The notes under the pieces were generated by a model that saw only the letters and a list, made by a program, of their open reading frames with translations, was not told where the DNA came from and made no database searches. From the IMG/VR virus record IMGVR_UViG_3300025436_000002, positions 1 to 64,000 of that record: a stretch of DNA of 64,000 nucleotides; one strand, written 5' to 3'. The position numbers were made by a program, and so were the translations under genes. The DNA comes from a virus. Shown piece after piece: positions 41,797 to 50,374 of the stretch. Numbering within the stretch: the stretch's first letter is position 1; every line of letters begins with the position of its first letter.

Positions 41797-44276
41797 TGGC
41801 TAACGGTCAACCTGAAAATCCGAATATTAAAAACCCATTCTTAGAATTTTCTAAGAACTTTACTAACTTCATGAAATATTCTGAGTCTGTAGACAGAAGT
41901 AGGAATGTAAACACGGAAAAACTTATGAAGGAAATGGCTATTCAGTATAAACTCCTGAGGACTGCTTATGAGAAAGGGAATATTACAGCTAAGAAGGGGA
42001 AAGAAGAAGACTTATATAATGATAAGGGATTCTTTAAACTTCTTGAGCTCATGGACGGGGTTGACTCTAAGTTAGAGAAGGTTATAGATAAATATTTAAA
42101 GGGTAAGAATTTAGTTAAGGGTGAGAAAGTAGACCTATCTAAATTTTTGGAAGGAATGCAGGAATCTCTTAGAGAAACTAAAGAGAAAGTTGGCATTCCT
42201 ACCAAGGATGTCCTCAATAATTTCAAAACATTATTAAATAGTAGTGATGCTAGTGTGAATTATCAACTAGATCTATTAGACTTTTTAAGGGAATATGCTA
42301 AGGAAGATATAGCAGTATCTGAGGATTTAAAAACCCTGATATCCGAAGTTTTGAGATCCAATAAAATATCTGATGAGGATAGGGTCAGGTTAAATCAAGA
42401 ATTATCAAATACTATAGAGGAATATAGTCGAAATCAGTCCACAGCTTTCTCTCCTTTTGCGAGACTGAGAAGAACCTTAGATACTACTAACCTTACTATG
42501 CAAGGTATGGTAACTTCCTTAACGTCTAACCAACAAAGACAAGGTGGAAATCAAGGTGGAAATCAAGGTGGAAATCAAGGTGGAGGAGGGCATGGATTTG
42601 CAGAAAGAATACAACGATTTGTTACTGAAAGAACTGGGGAAGCCACTACAGCTTCTGTAAGAAATCTTGCAGTGGGTGCTTCAGAGATGCTACCTGAACC
42701 CCTAAAGCCAGTGGCTGCCATAACAGCTTCATCTGCACCTTTAATATCTGAGGCTGTCATGACAGCCTTAACAGCTAATGCAGGTTGGGCTACCTTTAAG
42801 AATTTGGGCAGTGCCATAGGACCTCTAGCTAAGACAATGACAGTTCTAAAGGGGGTAGGCATGGTAGCTAAACCACTAGCGTTAGGTTTAGCTGGTATTG
42901 AAGGAGTTACAAGAGCTACTGAGGAAATCAATAGGGGTAAGGGGAATGTTTTAGATAAAACTTTAAGTGTTCCTACAAAATTTGCGGAAGGTTTCACATC
43001 TTCCATGACTTTAGGACTATCTGATAAACTATTTGGAGCTTTAAAGCCATCTAAAGAATTTCAAAAGAGATTAGAATCTGGTCAAGTTAAAAAAATGTGG
43101 GATTTTAATTCAGGTGTTAAAAATAACAAGGCAGATGGCACCAACAACATCTTGGGAGGCATGGGTAATGATACATTAGGGGATGTGATAAAAGAGGAAA
43201 ATAGAAAAATATACGGTCCTAACTTAGATTTAGGTCAAATTTTTACAAATAGCCTTAAGACTCTTTTTCCTTTTCTAGGTGAGGGTAAATCAACTGAACA
43301 AATTAAAATAGACTATGCTAATGAACAAGCTGGACTTGCTAAGAAGGATAAGGAATTCGTGAATACGATTAAAAAGAAAGAAACTTACACTGAGGCAGGG
43401 GGGGGAGTAGGTGGATTTCTAGGTGGCTTAGTAGGTAAGAAAAAAGAAGGTGAGAAACTAGGAACGGAAGTAGGAGCTAAGGTATACGATATAGGCAAAA
43501 CTGGATTTCATAGAGGAAAAGAAATAATAGACCAATACGGGAATAGGAGAGTTTTATCTACGAACCCAGAAGATAAAGCTCAAAGAACTACTTTTGGAAA
43601 AAATTCTAGGGGAGAGGACATTACCTCAGGAGACATAGAGAGGGGTAAATTAGCTAAGTCTCTCAACAAGAATAAAGAATTTGAAAGTTTAGGGGGTAAA
43701 AGTTCTTGGTATCGTCCTAGTCAGTTTAGTCAAGATATAGCCTACGGTAAAAAAGGAACCTCCACAGTATTAAATGAATTCGCAGGGCAAGGAGCTAAAT
43801 TTACACTTTCTGGAGCTATGGGTACGTCTGCAAGTAAGCATACTGGAAAAGGTTCTGGAAAAGGTCATGAGTCTGGTTCTAAATTCGATATAGTCCCTAA
43901 GACTGGAGAAACTCTTGAAGGTCTTTATGAGAAAGCATTAAAGAATCCAAGATTCTCAGAAGTAAGTATAGAGAATAAGGGAACCGATAACGCACATGTT
44001 GACGTTCAGATTGCAAAGTCAGTGTATGAGAATGTTAAGAAAAATGAAGAGTTAGTAGCTAATGCTAAGAAAAAAGAAGTATTAGTAGCTAAAGCAAGAC
44101 CAGATGTTATAGTAGCCCCCCCTAAAACACCGCCAAAAGAACAGGGAACTAAAATAGCTCCAGCACCTAGTCCAGTAGTAGCGAGTGCTCCTCCAGATAG
44201 ACAAAAGTCTGAAAGAAAAACAAAGTCGGATCATGCAATGGTAGATATGTATAATGTACACGGAGTTTTAGGATAA
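41796..44276 (+). CDS. tape measure-type tail protein with peptidase-like C-terminus
   Basis: 826 residues. Helical N-terminal half, a Gly/Asn/Gln repeat (QGGNQGGNQGG) near 250 coded by a 12-bp tandem repeat, then a hydrophobic Ala-rich segment (about 290-380) that could enter membrane. Residues about 675-740 look like an M15-type Zn peptidase (SKHTGKG, HESGSKFDI, NAHVDV), so the tip may cut peptidoglycan on entry. A G8 tract lies at 43398-43405. Position and hydrophobic stretch fit a tape measure, although 826 residues is short. Confidence 0.7.
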   Translation: MANGQPENPNIKNPFLEFSKNFTNFMKYSESVDRSRNVNTEKLMKEMAIQYKLLRTAYEKGNITAKKGKEEDLYNDKGFFKLLELMDGVDSKLEKVIDKYLKGKNLVKGEKVDLSKFLEGMQESLRETKEKVGIPTKDVLNNFKTLLNSSDASVNYQLDLLDFLREYAKEDIAVSEDLKTLISEVLRSNKISDEDRVRLNQELSNTIEEYSRNQSTAFSPFARLRRTLDTTNLTMQGMVTSLTSNQQRQGGNQGGNQGGNQGGGGHGFAERIQRFVTERTGEATTASVRNLAVGASEMLPEPLKPVAAITASSAPLISEAVMTALTANAGWATFKNLGSAIGPLAKTMTVLKGVGMVAKPLALGLAGIEGVTRATEEINRGKGNVLDKTLSVPTKFAEGFTSSMTLGLSDKLFGALKPSKEFQKRLESGQVKKMWDFNSGVKNNKADGTNNILGGMGNDTLGDVIKEENRKIYGPNLDLGQIFTNSLKTLFPFLGEGKSTEQIKIDYANEQAGLAKKDKEFVNTIKKKETYTEAGGGVGGFLGGLVGKKKEGEKLGTEVGAKVYDIGKTGFHRGKEIIDQYGNRRVLSTNPEDKAQRTTFGKNSRGEDITSGDIERGKLAKSLNKNKEFESLGGKSSWYRPSQFSQDIAYGKKGTSTVLNEFAGQGAKFTLSGAMGTSASKHTGKGSGKGHESGSKFDIVPKTGETLEGLYEKALKNPRFSEVSIENKGTDNAHVDVQIAKSVYENVKKNEELVANAKKKEVLVAKARPDVIVAPPKTPPKEQGTKIAPAPSPVVASAPPDRQKSERKTKSDHAMVDMYNVHGVLG
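42539..42586 (+). repeat. 12-bp tandem repeat
   Basis: CAAGGTGGAAAT occurs four times in a row (last copy diverges into GGTGGAGGAGGG), coding the GGNQ repeat of the tape-measure-like protein. A slippage-prone spot for tail-length or linker change. Confidence 0.85.
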
Positions 44277-44941
44277 TGAATATATACGATTCAGTTATAA
44301 ATAATGAGAGTTTGAGGGTTATGTTAATAATCCCCCCCGAATCTGGAAAATCTCCAGATGAGAAGTCAGCTAAGAACGACTCTGTTATCTATGGGTATCT
44401 TGAAAATCCTTTTGAGGTAAATACCTCCTTAGAGTGGTCGGATAAGCTATTTGGAAGAGACTATGCTACAAATTTGAACAAGTTAGTAGGGCAATTAGGG
44501 GGAGATATACAAGTCCTCAATATATTAGATACTATGCAAACACCCATAGCAACAAGGATACCCGAATTTAAACTTGAATTTTATGTAATAGCTACTAAAA
44601 AAGACGACAATCCTATGAAAAAAGTATTACGTCTTTATGAGTCTACGTTTCCAGAAAGAGTAAGTGTAGGTACAGTGAAATACCACTGGGGGTTTGTTCC
44701 AAACGCTCTTGCAGAGTCAGGAGGTAGTTCCCTAACACAGCAACCCACTAAAGGAACAGTTATAGTTACCATAGGTAAATGGTTCAGGGCTATAAATATG
44801 ATTTTAAAGAACCCAGTTTTAACATACTCAGATACTGTGGGTACTAATGGAAAGCCTCTATGGGTAAAAGTGAGTGTTATAGTAATGCCAAGAAGACTTC
44901 CATACGCGGATGAGTTTGCAAGTATGTTTTTAGTTGATTAG
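44276..44941 (+). CDS. tail-tube/baseplate junction protein
   Basis: 221 residues, starts in the stop of the tape measure gene (TAATGA). Beta-rich with a typical tail-assembly C-terminus (WVKVSVIVMPRRLPYADEFAS). By position (after the tape measure, before gp53- and gp27-like genes) it corresponds to a baseplate tube cap such as gp48/gp54 of T4. No direct match was made. Confidence 0.6.
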   Translation: MNIYDSVINNESLRVMLIIPPESGKSPDEKSAKNDSVIYGYLENPFEVNTSLEWSDKLFGRDYATNLNKLVGQLGGDIQVLNILDTMQTPIATRIPEFKLEFYVIATKKDDNPMKKVLRLYESTFPERVSVGTVKYHWGFVPNALAESGGSSLTQQPTKGTVIVTIGKWFRAINMILKNPVLTYSDTVGTNGKPLWVKVSVIVMPRRLPYADEFASMFLVD

Positions 44942-44954
44942 ATGGAGTTAGTAA

Positions 44955-45296
44955 ATGTTTTACGTTAATTCAGACTACATAAGTAACGAGAAATACGATT
45001 TAGGTAAGTTCATGCCTTTCGAGTTAGATAATTTTGACGTACTAAACTCCTACTTTCTAGAGAATTTTATAAAACTCCCCCAAGTTGGAACTTTCACTAT
45101 AAGTACTGAAGAATACAGACCTGACCTAATATCGTATAAAATATATGAAAATGTATATTACTGGTCTTTAATATTAATGTACAATGACATAATAGACTTA
45201 GAAGATTTGATTACAGGAACTTCTTTAAAATACTTTGGGGTTATGGATTTAGAAAATTTATTTTTTAATCTTCGATCATTTGAAAACAAATCTTAA
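44955..45296 (+). CDS. gp53-like baseplate wedge protein
   Basis: 113 residues. The pattern RPDLISYKIYENVYYWSLILMYNDIIDLEDLITGTSL matches the small wedge protein family (T4 gp53 and LysM-like baseplate proteins: rPD.IAy.iY....W..Il..N...dp..l..G..L). GGAG before the ATG. Likely links adjacent wedges around the hub. Confidence 0.75.
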   Translation: MFYVNSDYISNEKYDLGKFMPFELDNFDVLNSYFLENFIKLPQVGTFTISTEEYRPDLISYKIYENVYYWSLILMYNDIIDLEDLITGTSLKYFGVMDLENLFFNLRSFENKS

Positions 45297-45308
45297 GAGA
45301 GGAATACT

Positions 45309-47333
45309 ATGACAATTGAAATAGTGGGACAATATGTATTTTCAGTCTCCATAGGAAAATATAAGGACTTCATACAAGATAGTGATCTCACAGAGTTTGC
45401 TTTATTTGAAGAGGCTGGATGCGTGCTACCCTATTTTGACTTAATATTTAAGTTTGCTATACCTGATCTAAGAAACTACTTAGTGGAAGATAACGTGTTG
45501 TCTATCACTTTTGGCTCTAGCAGAGACGATATGAGGACACTACCTTTTCGTATAAAAGTTAAGAATATAGTTGAATTTGGTCATGGGGCATGGAGAGCTT
45601 CCATAGGAGGAGTCTACGATGCGGTATCCTTTCTAGAAGAGACAGGGACTGAATGTATAAAAGGGGATAGTGGAGAAAATATCTCAGCAACAGAAGCGTT
45701 GAGTAAAGTAACTTCTAGATATTTTAAATTTGATACTAATGTTACTAAGGATACAAGTAATCAAAAATGGCTAAGATGTAAAAAAACTACTAGAGATTTT
45801 GCTATGGATATGTGGTTACATTCTACACTCAATGATTCATTTCCAGCAGTAGCTATAACCAAAGATGGTAAGTTTCTATTCAAAGACATAGCTAAGTCAG
45901 TGTCAGAGGAACCTAAGTGGGTATTTACTGACGTATCAAGTAATTTAAGCAATAGCGTTAAAACATCAGGACATCCAGAAATAATAAATGACTCTGGAAT
46001 AGTTAGCCTTCTAATTCAGAATAAGAAGAACAATGTATATGACATGGATTCAGGAAGTAAGGATGAATTTACATTTGAAGGTAAATCAATGTTAGCCAAC
46101 ACTGCTATGGTAGAAGAGTCATCGTCTCAACTTAAAGATAGTATAAATTACATTACTAATGGAAATGTACATACTAGTTATTGGAATTCCTATATACATA
46201 ACTTAGGATTCCTCACACTGTTCTCAGGGGCTAGGGCGATACTATCTTACACTGATAGGCTTATAGATACTATGCAAGTTCTAGACGTAGCTAGTTATCT
46301 TCCCACTAAACTTGATAGATCTGGAGAGACTGAAAGTGTATATTCAGGTAAGTACTTAATATCTCAAATAGTCAGGATAATAGGAGCAGGTAGAAATCTT
46401 AAGACACATGTAACACTTAGCAGGGAATCATTCAACGAGGTTAGAGATTATATGAGTGAACTGGAATCACAACAACCACAGATGATAACTGAGGATACGG
46501 AATACACAGATGCCATGCAGAAACTTCAAGACGCAATTACAAATATCAAAGCTTTCTTTGATATCCTAGGTATTAAGTTAGATATTCCGTCTATGAGAAT
46601 ACTTGCACAAAATTTAATTGATGTATTTAAGGGTATGTTCGGTTACGACGAACAGGGTATTTGGATTAAACAAGATTATCTTAAAACAGTAAAAGAAGCT
46701 AATCTTAACGATTCTATACTTAGGCAAATATTCTCATTCCTGTCTGAGCGGGGAGAGACTGTCATATTAGCAGCAGACAGTAGTATAATGACGAGACTTC
46801 TTAGTGGGGATTTTAGTGAGTATATTACTAATAGCGTATTAAGAATTCCGAATCTAGGAAATACTGGACTGCTCCCAGATAGTTTTACATCCAGTGTTTT
46901 CTCATGGTACTCTTCTGGATTAATAGATGAAGATAATGCTAATACAGGTAATACAGATCTAGACGGCATATTAAAGGATACAGTTACTTACTTAAAGACT
47001 ACTGGAATCGTATCACAAGTGGACAATTCAATGTCTAGAAGATATTGGGGATGCTTAGATAAGGATATTATAAATGAATTAGATATTAAGAATTTATATA
47101 GTGACGAAACTAAGAGAAGATACTTGAATAAAATGATAACAGTTAAGAAGGGTTATATTTATTTAATATATTCTACAAACTTAGGCGAAGCCACCATCAA
47201 GATAAACGGAAAAGTATATACTAATTTAGAAATGAAGACTAGAAGTTTAAAATTAGACGGTACATTTAGAAATTATTTCGTATATCGTACTAAGGATCTA
47301 TTTTCTAGTAAAACGCTAATTGAGGTATTGTGA
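45309..47333 (+). CDS. baseplate hub protein (gp27/gpD type)
   Basis: 674 residues. N-terminal YVFSVSIGKYKDFIQDSDLTEF, beta-barrel pattern, and FPAVAITKDGKFLFKDI fit the T4 gp27 / P2 gpD hub that anchors the spike trimer. It runs directly into the spike gene (overlap of 4 nt). The C-terminal third (about 400-670) is helical and has no family match. GAGAGGAA precedes the ATG. Confidence 0.75.
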   Translation: MTIEIVGQYVFSVSIGKYKDFIQDSDLTEFALFEEAGCVLPYFDLIFKFAIPDLRNYLVEDNVLSITFGSSRDDMRTLPFRIKVKNIVEFGHGAWRASIGGVYDAVSFLEETGTECIKGDSGENISATEALSKVTSRYFKFDTNVTKDTSNQKWLRCKKTTRDFAMDMWLHSTLNDSFPAVAITKDGKFLFKDIAKSVSEEPKWVFTDVSSNLSNSVKTSGHPEIINDSGIVSLLIQNKKNNVYDMDSGSKDEFTFEGKSMLANTAMVEESSSQLKDSINYITNGNVHTSYWNSYIHNLGFLTLFSGARAILSYTDRLIDTMQVLDVASYLPTKLDRSGETESVYSGKYLISQIVRIIGAGRNLKTHVTLSRESFNEVRDYMSELESQQPQMITEDTEYTDAMQKLQDAITNIKAFFDILGIKLDIPSMRILAQNLIDVFKGMFGYDEQGIWIKQDYLKTVKEANLNDSILRQIFSFLSERGETVILAADSSIMTRLLSGDFSEYITNSVLRIPNLGNTGLLPDSFTSSVFSWYSSGLIDEDNANTGNTDLDGILKDTVTYLKTTGIVSQVDNSMSRRYWGCLDKDIINELDIKNLYSDETKRRYLNKMITVKKGYIYLIYSTNLGEATIKINGKVYTNLEMKTRSLKLDGTFRNYFVYRTKDLFSSKTLIEVL

Positions 47334-48034
47334 TGTTAGCAAATCCAACAAAATGGCTCAGGGAATCGACTTTGACCAAACCAATAACATACTCTGGAAC
47401 TATTATAGACAACAATGATCCTCTTAAAATAGGAAGAGTTACTGTAAGAGTTAAAGAGATGTATGGGGGTTATGGAGAAGATCACATATTAGACGAAGAC
47501 TTACCATGGATAAACCAACAACCCGCTAGTTTTCTAGGAAATAGTATAGAGACTTCATCATTTGCAGTGCCTGAAATAGGAACTGAAGTATCCGTAGAAT
47601 TTCCCACATCTGACTCATATTTCGGATATTATAAGGGTGGAAGTAATACGATTTTGAATAGAAACGATGCTTTTGATGAGGATTACCCAAACTCCTATGG
47701 ATTCACAGACAGTACTGGTAATATTTTCAAGGTGAATAAAACTAAAGGCACATGGGAGTTTAAACATCCCTCAGGAAACTATGTCAAGATGAACCAAGAT
47801 GAGACAATAGACATCTATCAGGCTTCTGGGAACACCTTAAAGATGAATCCAGACGGAACGGTGGATTTAATAACTACAACTCTCAACATAACTGCAACGA
47901 CTACGAATATATCTGGAGATCTAAACGTAACTGGGATAATAACAACTCCAGACTGTCTATCAAGTGGAAAATCTGGAGCTACTCATACCCATACCGTTCC
48001 AGAACACGCAGGTATCTCATCAGCACCTCTATAA
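47333..48034 (+). CDS. baseplate spike (gp5 / gpV type) with metal-binding tip
   Basis: 233 residues from ATG 47333. OB-fold N-terminus (YSGTIIDNNDPLKIGRVTVRV, DLPWINQQ, AVPEIGTEVSVEFP), then repeats of short beta strands (NYVKMNQDETIDIYQASGNT) typical of the triple-stranded beta-helix needle, ending in THTHTVPEH, a His cluster like the iron-binding tip of P2 gpV-type spikes. No lysozyme domain is present, unlike T4 gp5. It pierces the outer cell layer on contraction. Confidence 0.8.
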   Translation: MLANPTKWLRESTLTKPITYSGTIIDNNDPLKIGRVTVRVKEMYGGYGEDHILDEDLPWINQQPASFLGNSIETSSFAVPEIGTEVSVEFPTSDSYFGYYKGGSNTILNRNDAFDEDYPNSYGFTDSTGNIFKVNKTKGTWEFKHPSGNYVKMNQDETIDIYQASGNTLKMNPDGTVDLITTTLNITATTTNISGDLNVTGIITTPDCLSSGKSGATHTHTVPEHAGISSAPL

Positions 48035-48049
48035 AGAAAGGATATTAGA

Positions 48050-48406
48050 ATGTTATACTCAGATATAAATAGTAATAACGCTTATGACAATCCCATAGTG
48101 GAGGATCTAGACTCTATAATGCAAAGTGTTACAAATATAATGACATGTACTAAGGGCGAAATGCCATTCCTACCTGAATTTGGGGGTAAAGAAGAAAGTT
48201 ATATATTTGAAATAGTCGATGTCGTAGGGTCTCTTCTAATGTTTCAATCAATAATAAACAATATTAATGCGTATGAACCACGAGTAACTTTAAACTTAGC
48301 ACAGTCCTCAGTCACCCCAGACTATGATAATAACTCATACAACGCTGTGATAGCTTTTCAAATAAAAGGAATGACTGGTAATTTTTCAGTGAATAGAGTT
48401 ATCTAA
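48050..48406 (+). CDS. gp25-like baseplate wedge protein
   Basis: 118 residues. Matches gp25/gpW-type wedge subunits in size and pattern: N-terminal part with TCTKGEMPFLPEFGG (the R..LPEFG-type loop), helix, then YEPRV (EPR motif that contacts the sheath) and a C-terminal beta hairpin. AAAGGA before the ATG. It nucleates sheath assembly on the baseplate. Confidence 0.85.
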   Translation: MLYSDINSNNAYDNPIVEDLDSIMQSVTNIMTCTKGEMPFLPEFGGKEESYIFEIVDVVGSLLMFQSIINNINAYEPRVTLNLAQSSVTPDYDNNSYNAVIAFQIKGMTGNFSVNRVI

Positions 48407-48409
48407 CTA

Positions 48410-48438
48410 TTGACTTTTCTTTATTAGTATGTTATACT
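48410..48438 (+). promoter_or_regulatory. early promoter of homing-endonuclease gene
   Basis: TTGACT, 17 nt, TATACT with extended -10 TGT. The -35 box begins 3 nt after the gp25-like stop. Confidence 0.85.
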
Positions 48439-48464
48439 ATGTATTATTAATAGTATGGAGAATT

Positions 48465-50312
48465 ATGTTGAAGAAAACTGGAACTAACTTTATAATATCA
48501 AAGACAGGTCTTATTTATCTCAAAGATAGTATAGAATGTTGGAAACCTGCATATCTAGAATACTTAGATGGAAAATCATTAAAGGTATTGGAAGGGTTAC
48601 TGGGCATTAGTGAGGGAACTTTTAAAAAGTATTTCTTAAAATTTGGGTTTTCCTTAAGAAACGCAGAAGAGAGTAAAGAACAGAGAGTAAAAACAAATAT
48701 ACTTAAATATGGAGTTCCATATGTGTTACAATCTAAAGAGATTAAAGATAAAGGCATAACTACCAATAGAGAGAAATATGGAACCGACTATGCCTCACAA
48801 GCCGAAGAGATTAGAGACAAAATAAAGGATACTAATCTCGAAAGGTATGGATTTTCATCAGCTACCAAATCTGAAAAAGTCAAAGATAAGATAAAGGCTA
48901 CTTGCATTCATAAATATGGGGTTGAGTATGCTGTTCAGTCTAAAGAATCTGTAGCTAAAAAAGAGTCTACTAATTTAGAAAGGTACGGAGTAATCAACCC
49001 GTTCCAATCAGAAGATATTAAGAATAAAATAAAGAAAACTAATCTAGATAAGTATGGATTTTCATCAGCTACCCAATCCGAATTGATAAAAAGTAGGATA
49101 AGAAAAACTAATTTAGAGAAATATGGCTGTATTCATGCTCTCCAAACAGAAGAATCCATGAGTAAATTGAGAAGTACAAATATATTTAAATATGGATATC
49201 CATACGCTATGCAATCTTCTAAGATAGCCAGTAAAGTAAGAAAATTTAAGAAAGAGTCCGTATTAGAGAGTATTAAAAATAGATTTAATTCGAAGGAATC
49301 CGAGTACACGTTATTAGATAGCTATAAAGGCGTATTCTACAACGTAGGTAATAAACTAAAATGGGTTAAATATAGCGTAAAGCATAGGGTATGTGGTTCT
49401 GTTTTTAAAAGTGCCATGAAAGCTGATATAAAATGTCCAATATGTTTTCCTCAGATGAGGGGAGAATCTCAGAGTAAAATACAAGAATTTATAAATTCTT
49501 TAAATATTGACACTGTAGTTAATGATAGGGGGACTATATATCCCCTAGAGATAGATATTTTAATACCTAAGTTGGGCATTGGATTTGAGTATAACGGGAG
49601 TTACTACCATAGTTCTAAGTTTAAGGTATCTAGCTCTTACCACAAAGTAAAAACGGAGTCTTCACTAGCGAAAGAGATTAAGTTATATCATATATGGGAA
49701 CATGACAACGAAGATATAATAAAGAGCATGATCAGATCAACATTGGGGAGATGTGAGTGTAGGTATCATGCTCGTAAACTTAAAGTTAAAGAAGTAAGCA
49801 TTAGAGAACGTAGAGACTTCTTTAACAATAATCATCTTCACGGGGATGTAAGTAGTAACTTGGCTTTAGGATTATACGAGGGTTCTAAATTAGTAAGTTG
49901 TATATCTTTCAGGAAGTGTAGGGAAATCATTGAGATAGCTAGGTTCGCCACACTCTTAAACTCATCATGTGTAGGAGGATTTTCAAGATTATTAAAAAGT
50001 AGTATCCATGAATATAAAATGCAAGGTTATACTAAAATAATAACGTATTGTGATCGAGACTGGACACCTAATTATAAAGATTCAGTATATTTTAAAAATG
50101 GTTTTAGATTTATAGGGGATACTGGAGTTCAATTAAAATATTACAATGAACGTAGGGAAGTAGTTAGTAGAGAGAAATATCAGAAACATAAACTTAAAAA
50201 AATGTTTCCAAAGTCATATTCAGATACCAAAACAGCAGATCAGATATTGGAAGAAAATAGTATCTATTCAATACATAATAGTGGTAATTGGAAATTCGAA
50301 ATGGATATTTAG
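48465..50312 (+). CDS. Vsr-type (EDxHD) homing endonuclease, eight-repeat form
   Basis: 615 residues from ATG 48465 (TGGAG upstream). HTH-like unit (CWKPAYLEYLDGKSLKVLEG), eight tandem 23-24-residue KYG...QSxEIKxKIxxTNLE repeats (about 80-265), zinc ribbon (HRVCGS...CPIC), Vsr-like nuclease (LEIDILIPKLGIGFEYN, YYH, YHKVKT, LYHIWEHD) and a GNAT-like C-domain (HLHGDVSS...GLYEGS...ISF...IARFA...GGFSRLLKSS) as in the enzyme at 21830. Own early promoter within the tail operon. Confidence 0.85.
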   Translation: MLKKTGTNFIISKTGLIYLKDSIECWKPAYLEYLDGKSLKVLEGLLGISEGTFKKYFLKFGFSLRNAEESKEQRVKTNILKYGVPYVLQSKEIKDKGITTNREKYGTDYASQAEEIRDKIKDTNLERYGFSSATKSEKVKDKIKATCIHKYGVEYAVQSKESVAKKESTNLERYGVINPFQSEDIKNKIKKTNLDKYGFSSATQSELIKSRIRKTNLEKYGCIHALQTEESMSKLRSTNIFKYGYPYAMQSSKIASKVRKFKKESVLESIKNRFNSKESEYTLLDSYKGVFYNVGNKLKWVKYSVKHRVCGSVFKSAMKADIKCPICFPQMRGESQSKIQEFINSLNIDTVVNDRGTIYPLEIDILIPKLGIGFEYNGSYYHSSKFKVSSSYHKVKTESSLAKEIKLYHIWEHDNEDIIKSMIRSTLGRCECRYHARKLKVKEVSIRERRDFFNNNHLHGDVSSNLALGLYEGSKLVSCISFRKCREIIEIARFATLLNSSCVGGFSRLLKSSIHEYKMQGYTKIITYCDRDWTPNYKDSVYFKNGFRFIGDTGVQLKYYNERREVVSREKYQKHKLKKMFPKSYSDTKTADQILEENSIYSIHNSGNWKFEMDI

Positions 50313-50327
50313 TTGCTAAACACTTAT

Positions 50328-50343
50328 TTTATATTCTATATAG
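50328..50343 (+). promoter_or_regulatory. late promoter TTTATATTCTATATAG
   Basis: A variant late motif (one C) 15 nt after the homing-endonuclease stop, 31 nt before ATG 50375. It restores late transcription past the insertion. Confidence 0.65.
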
Positions 50344-50374
50344 GTAGAATGTAGAATATATAGGGTGTTTTATA

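Noticed and set aside
42575-43006. 143-codon minus-strand frame in the tape-measure gene
   Set aside because: Mirror of the Ala/Gly-rich coding strand, no ribosome site and no promoter on the minus strand.
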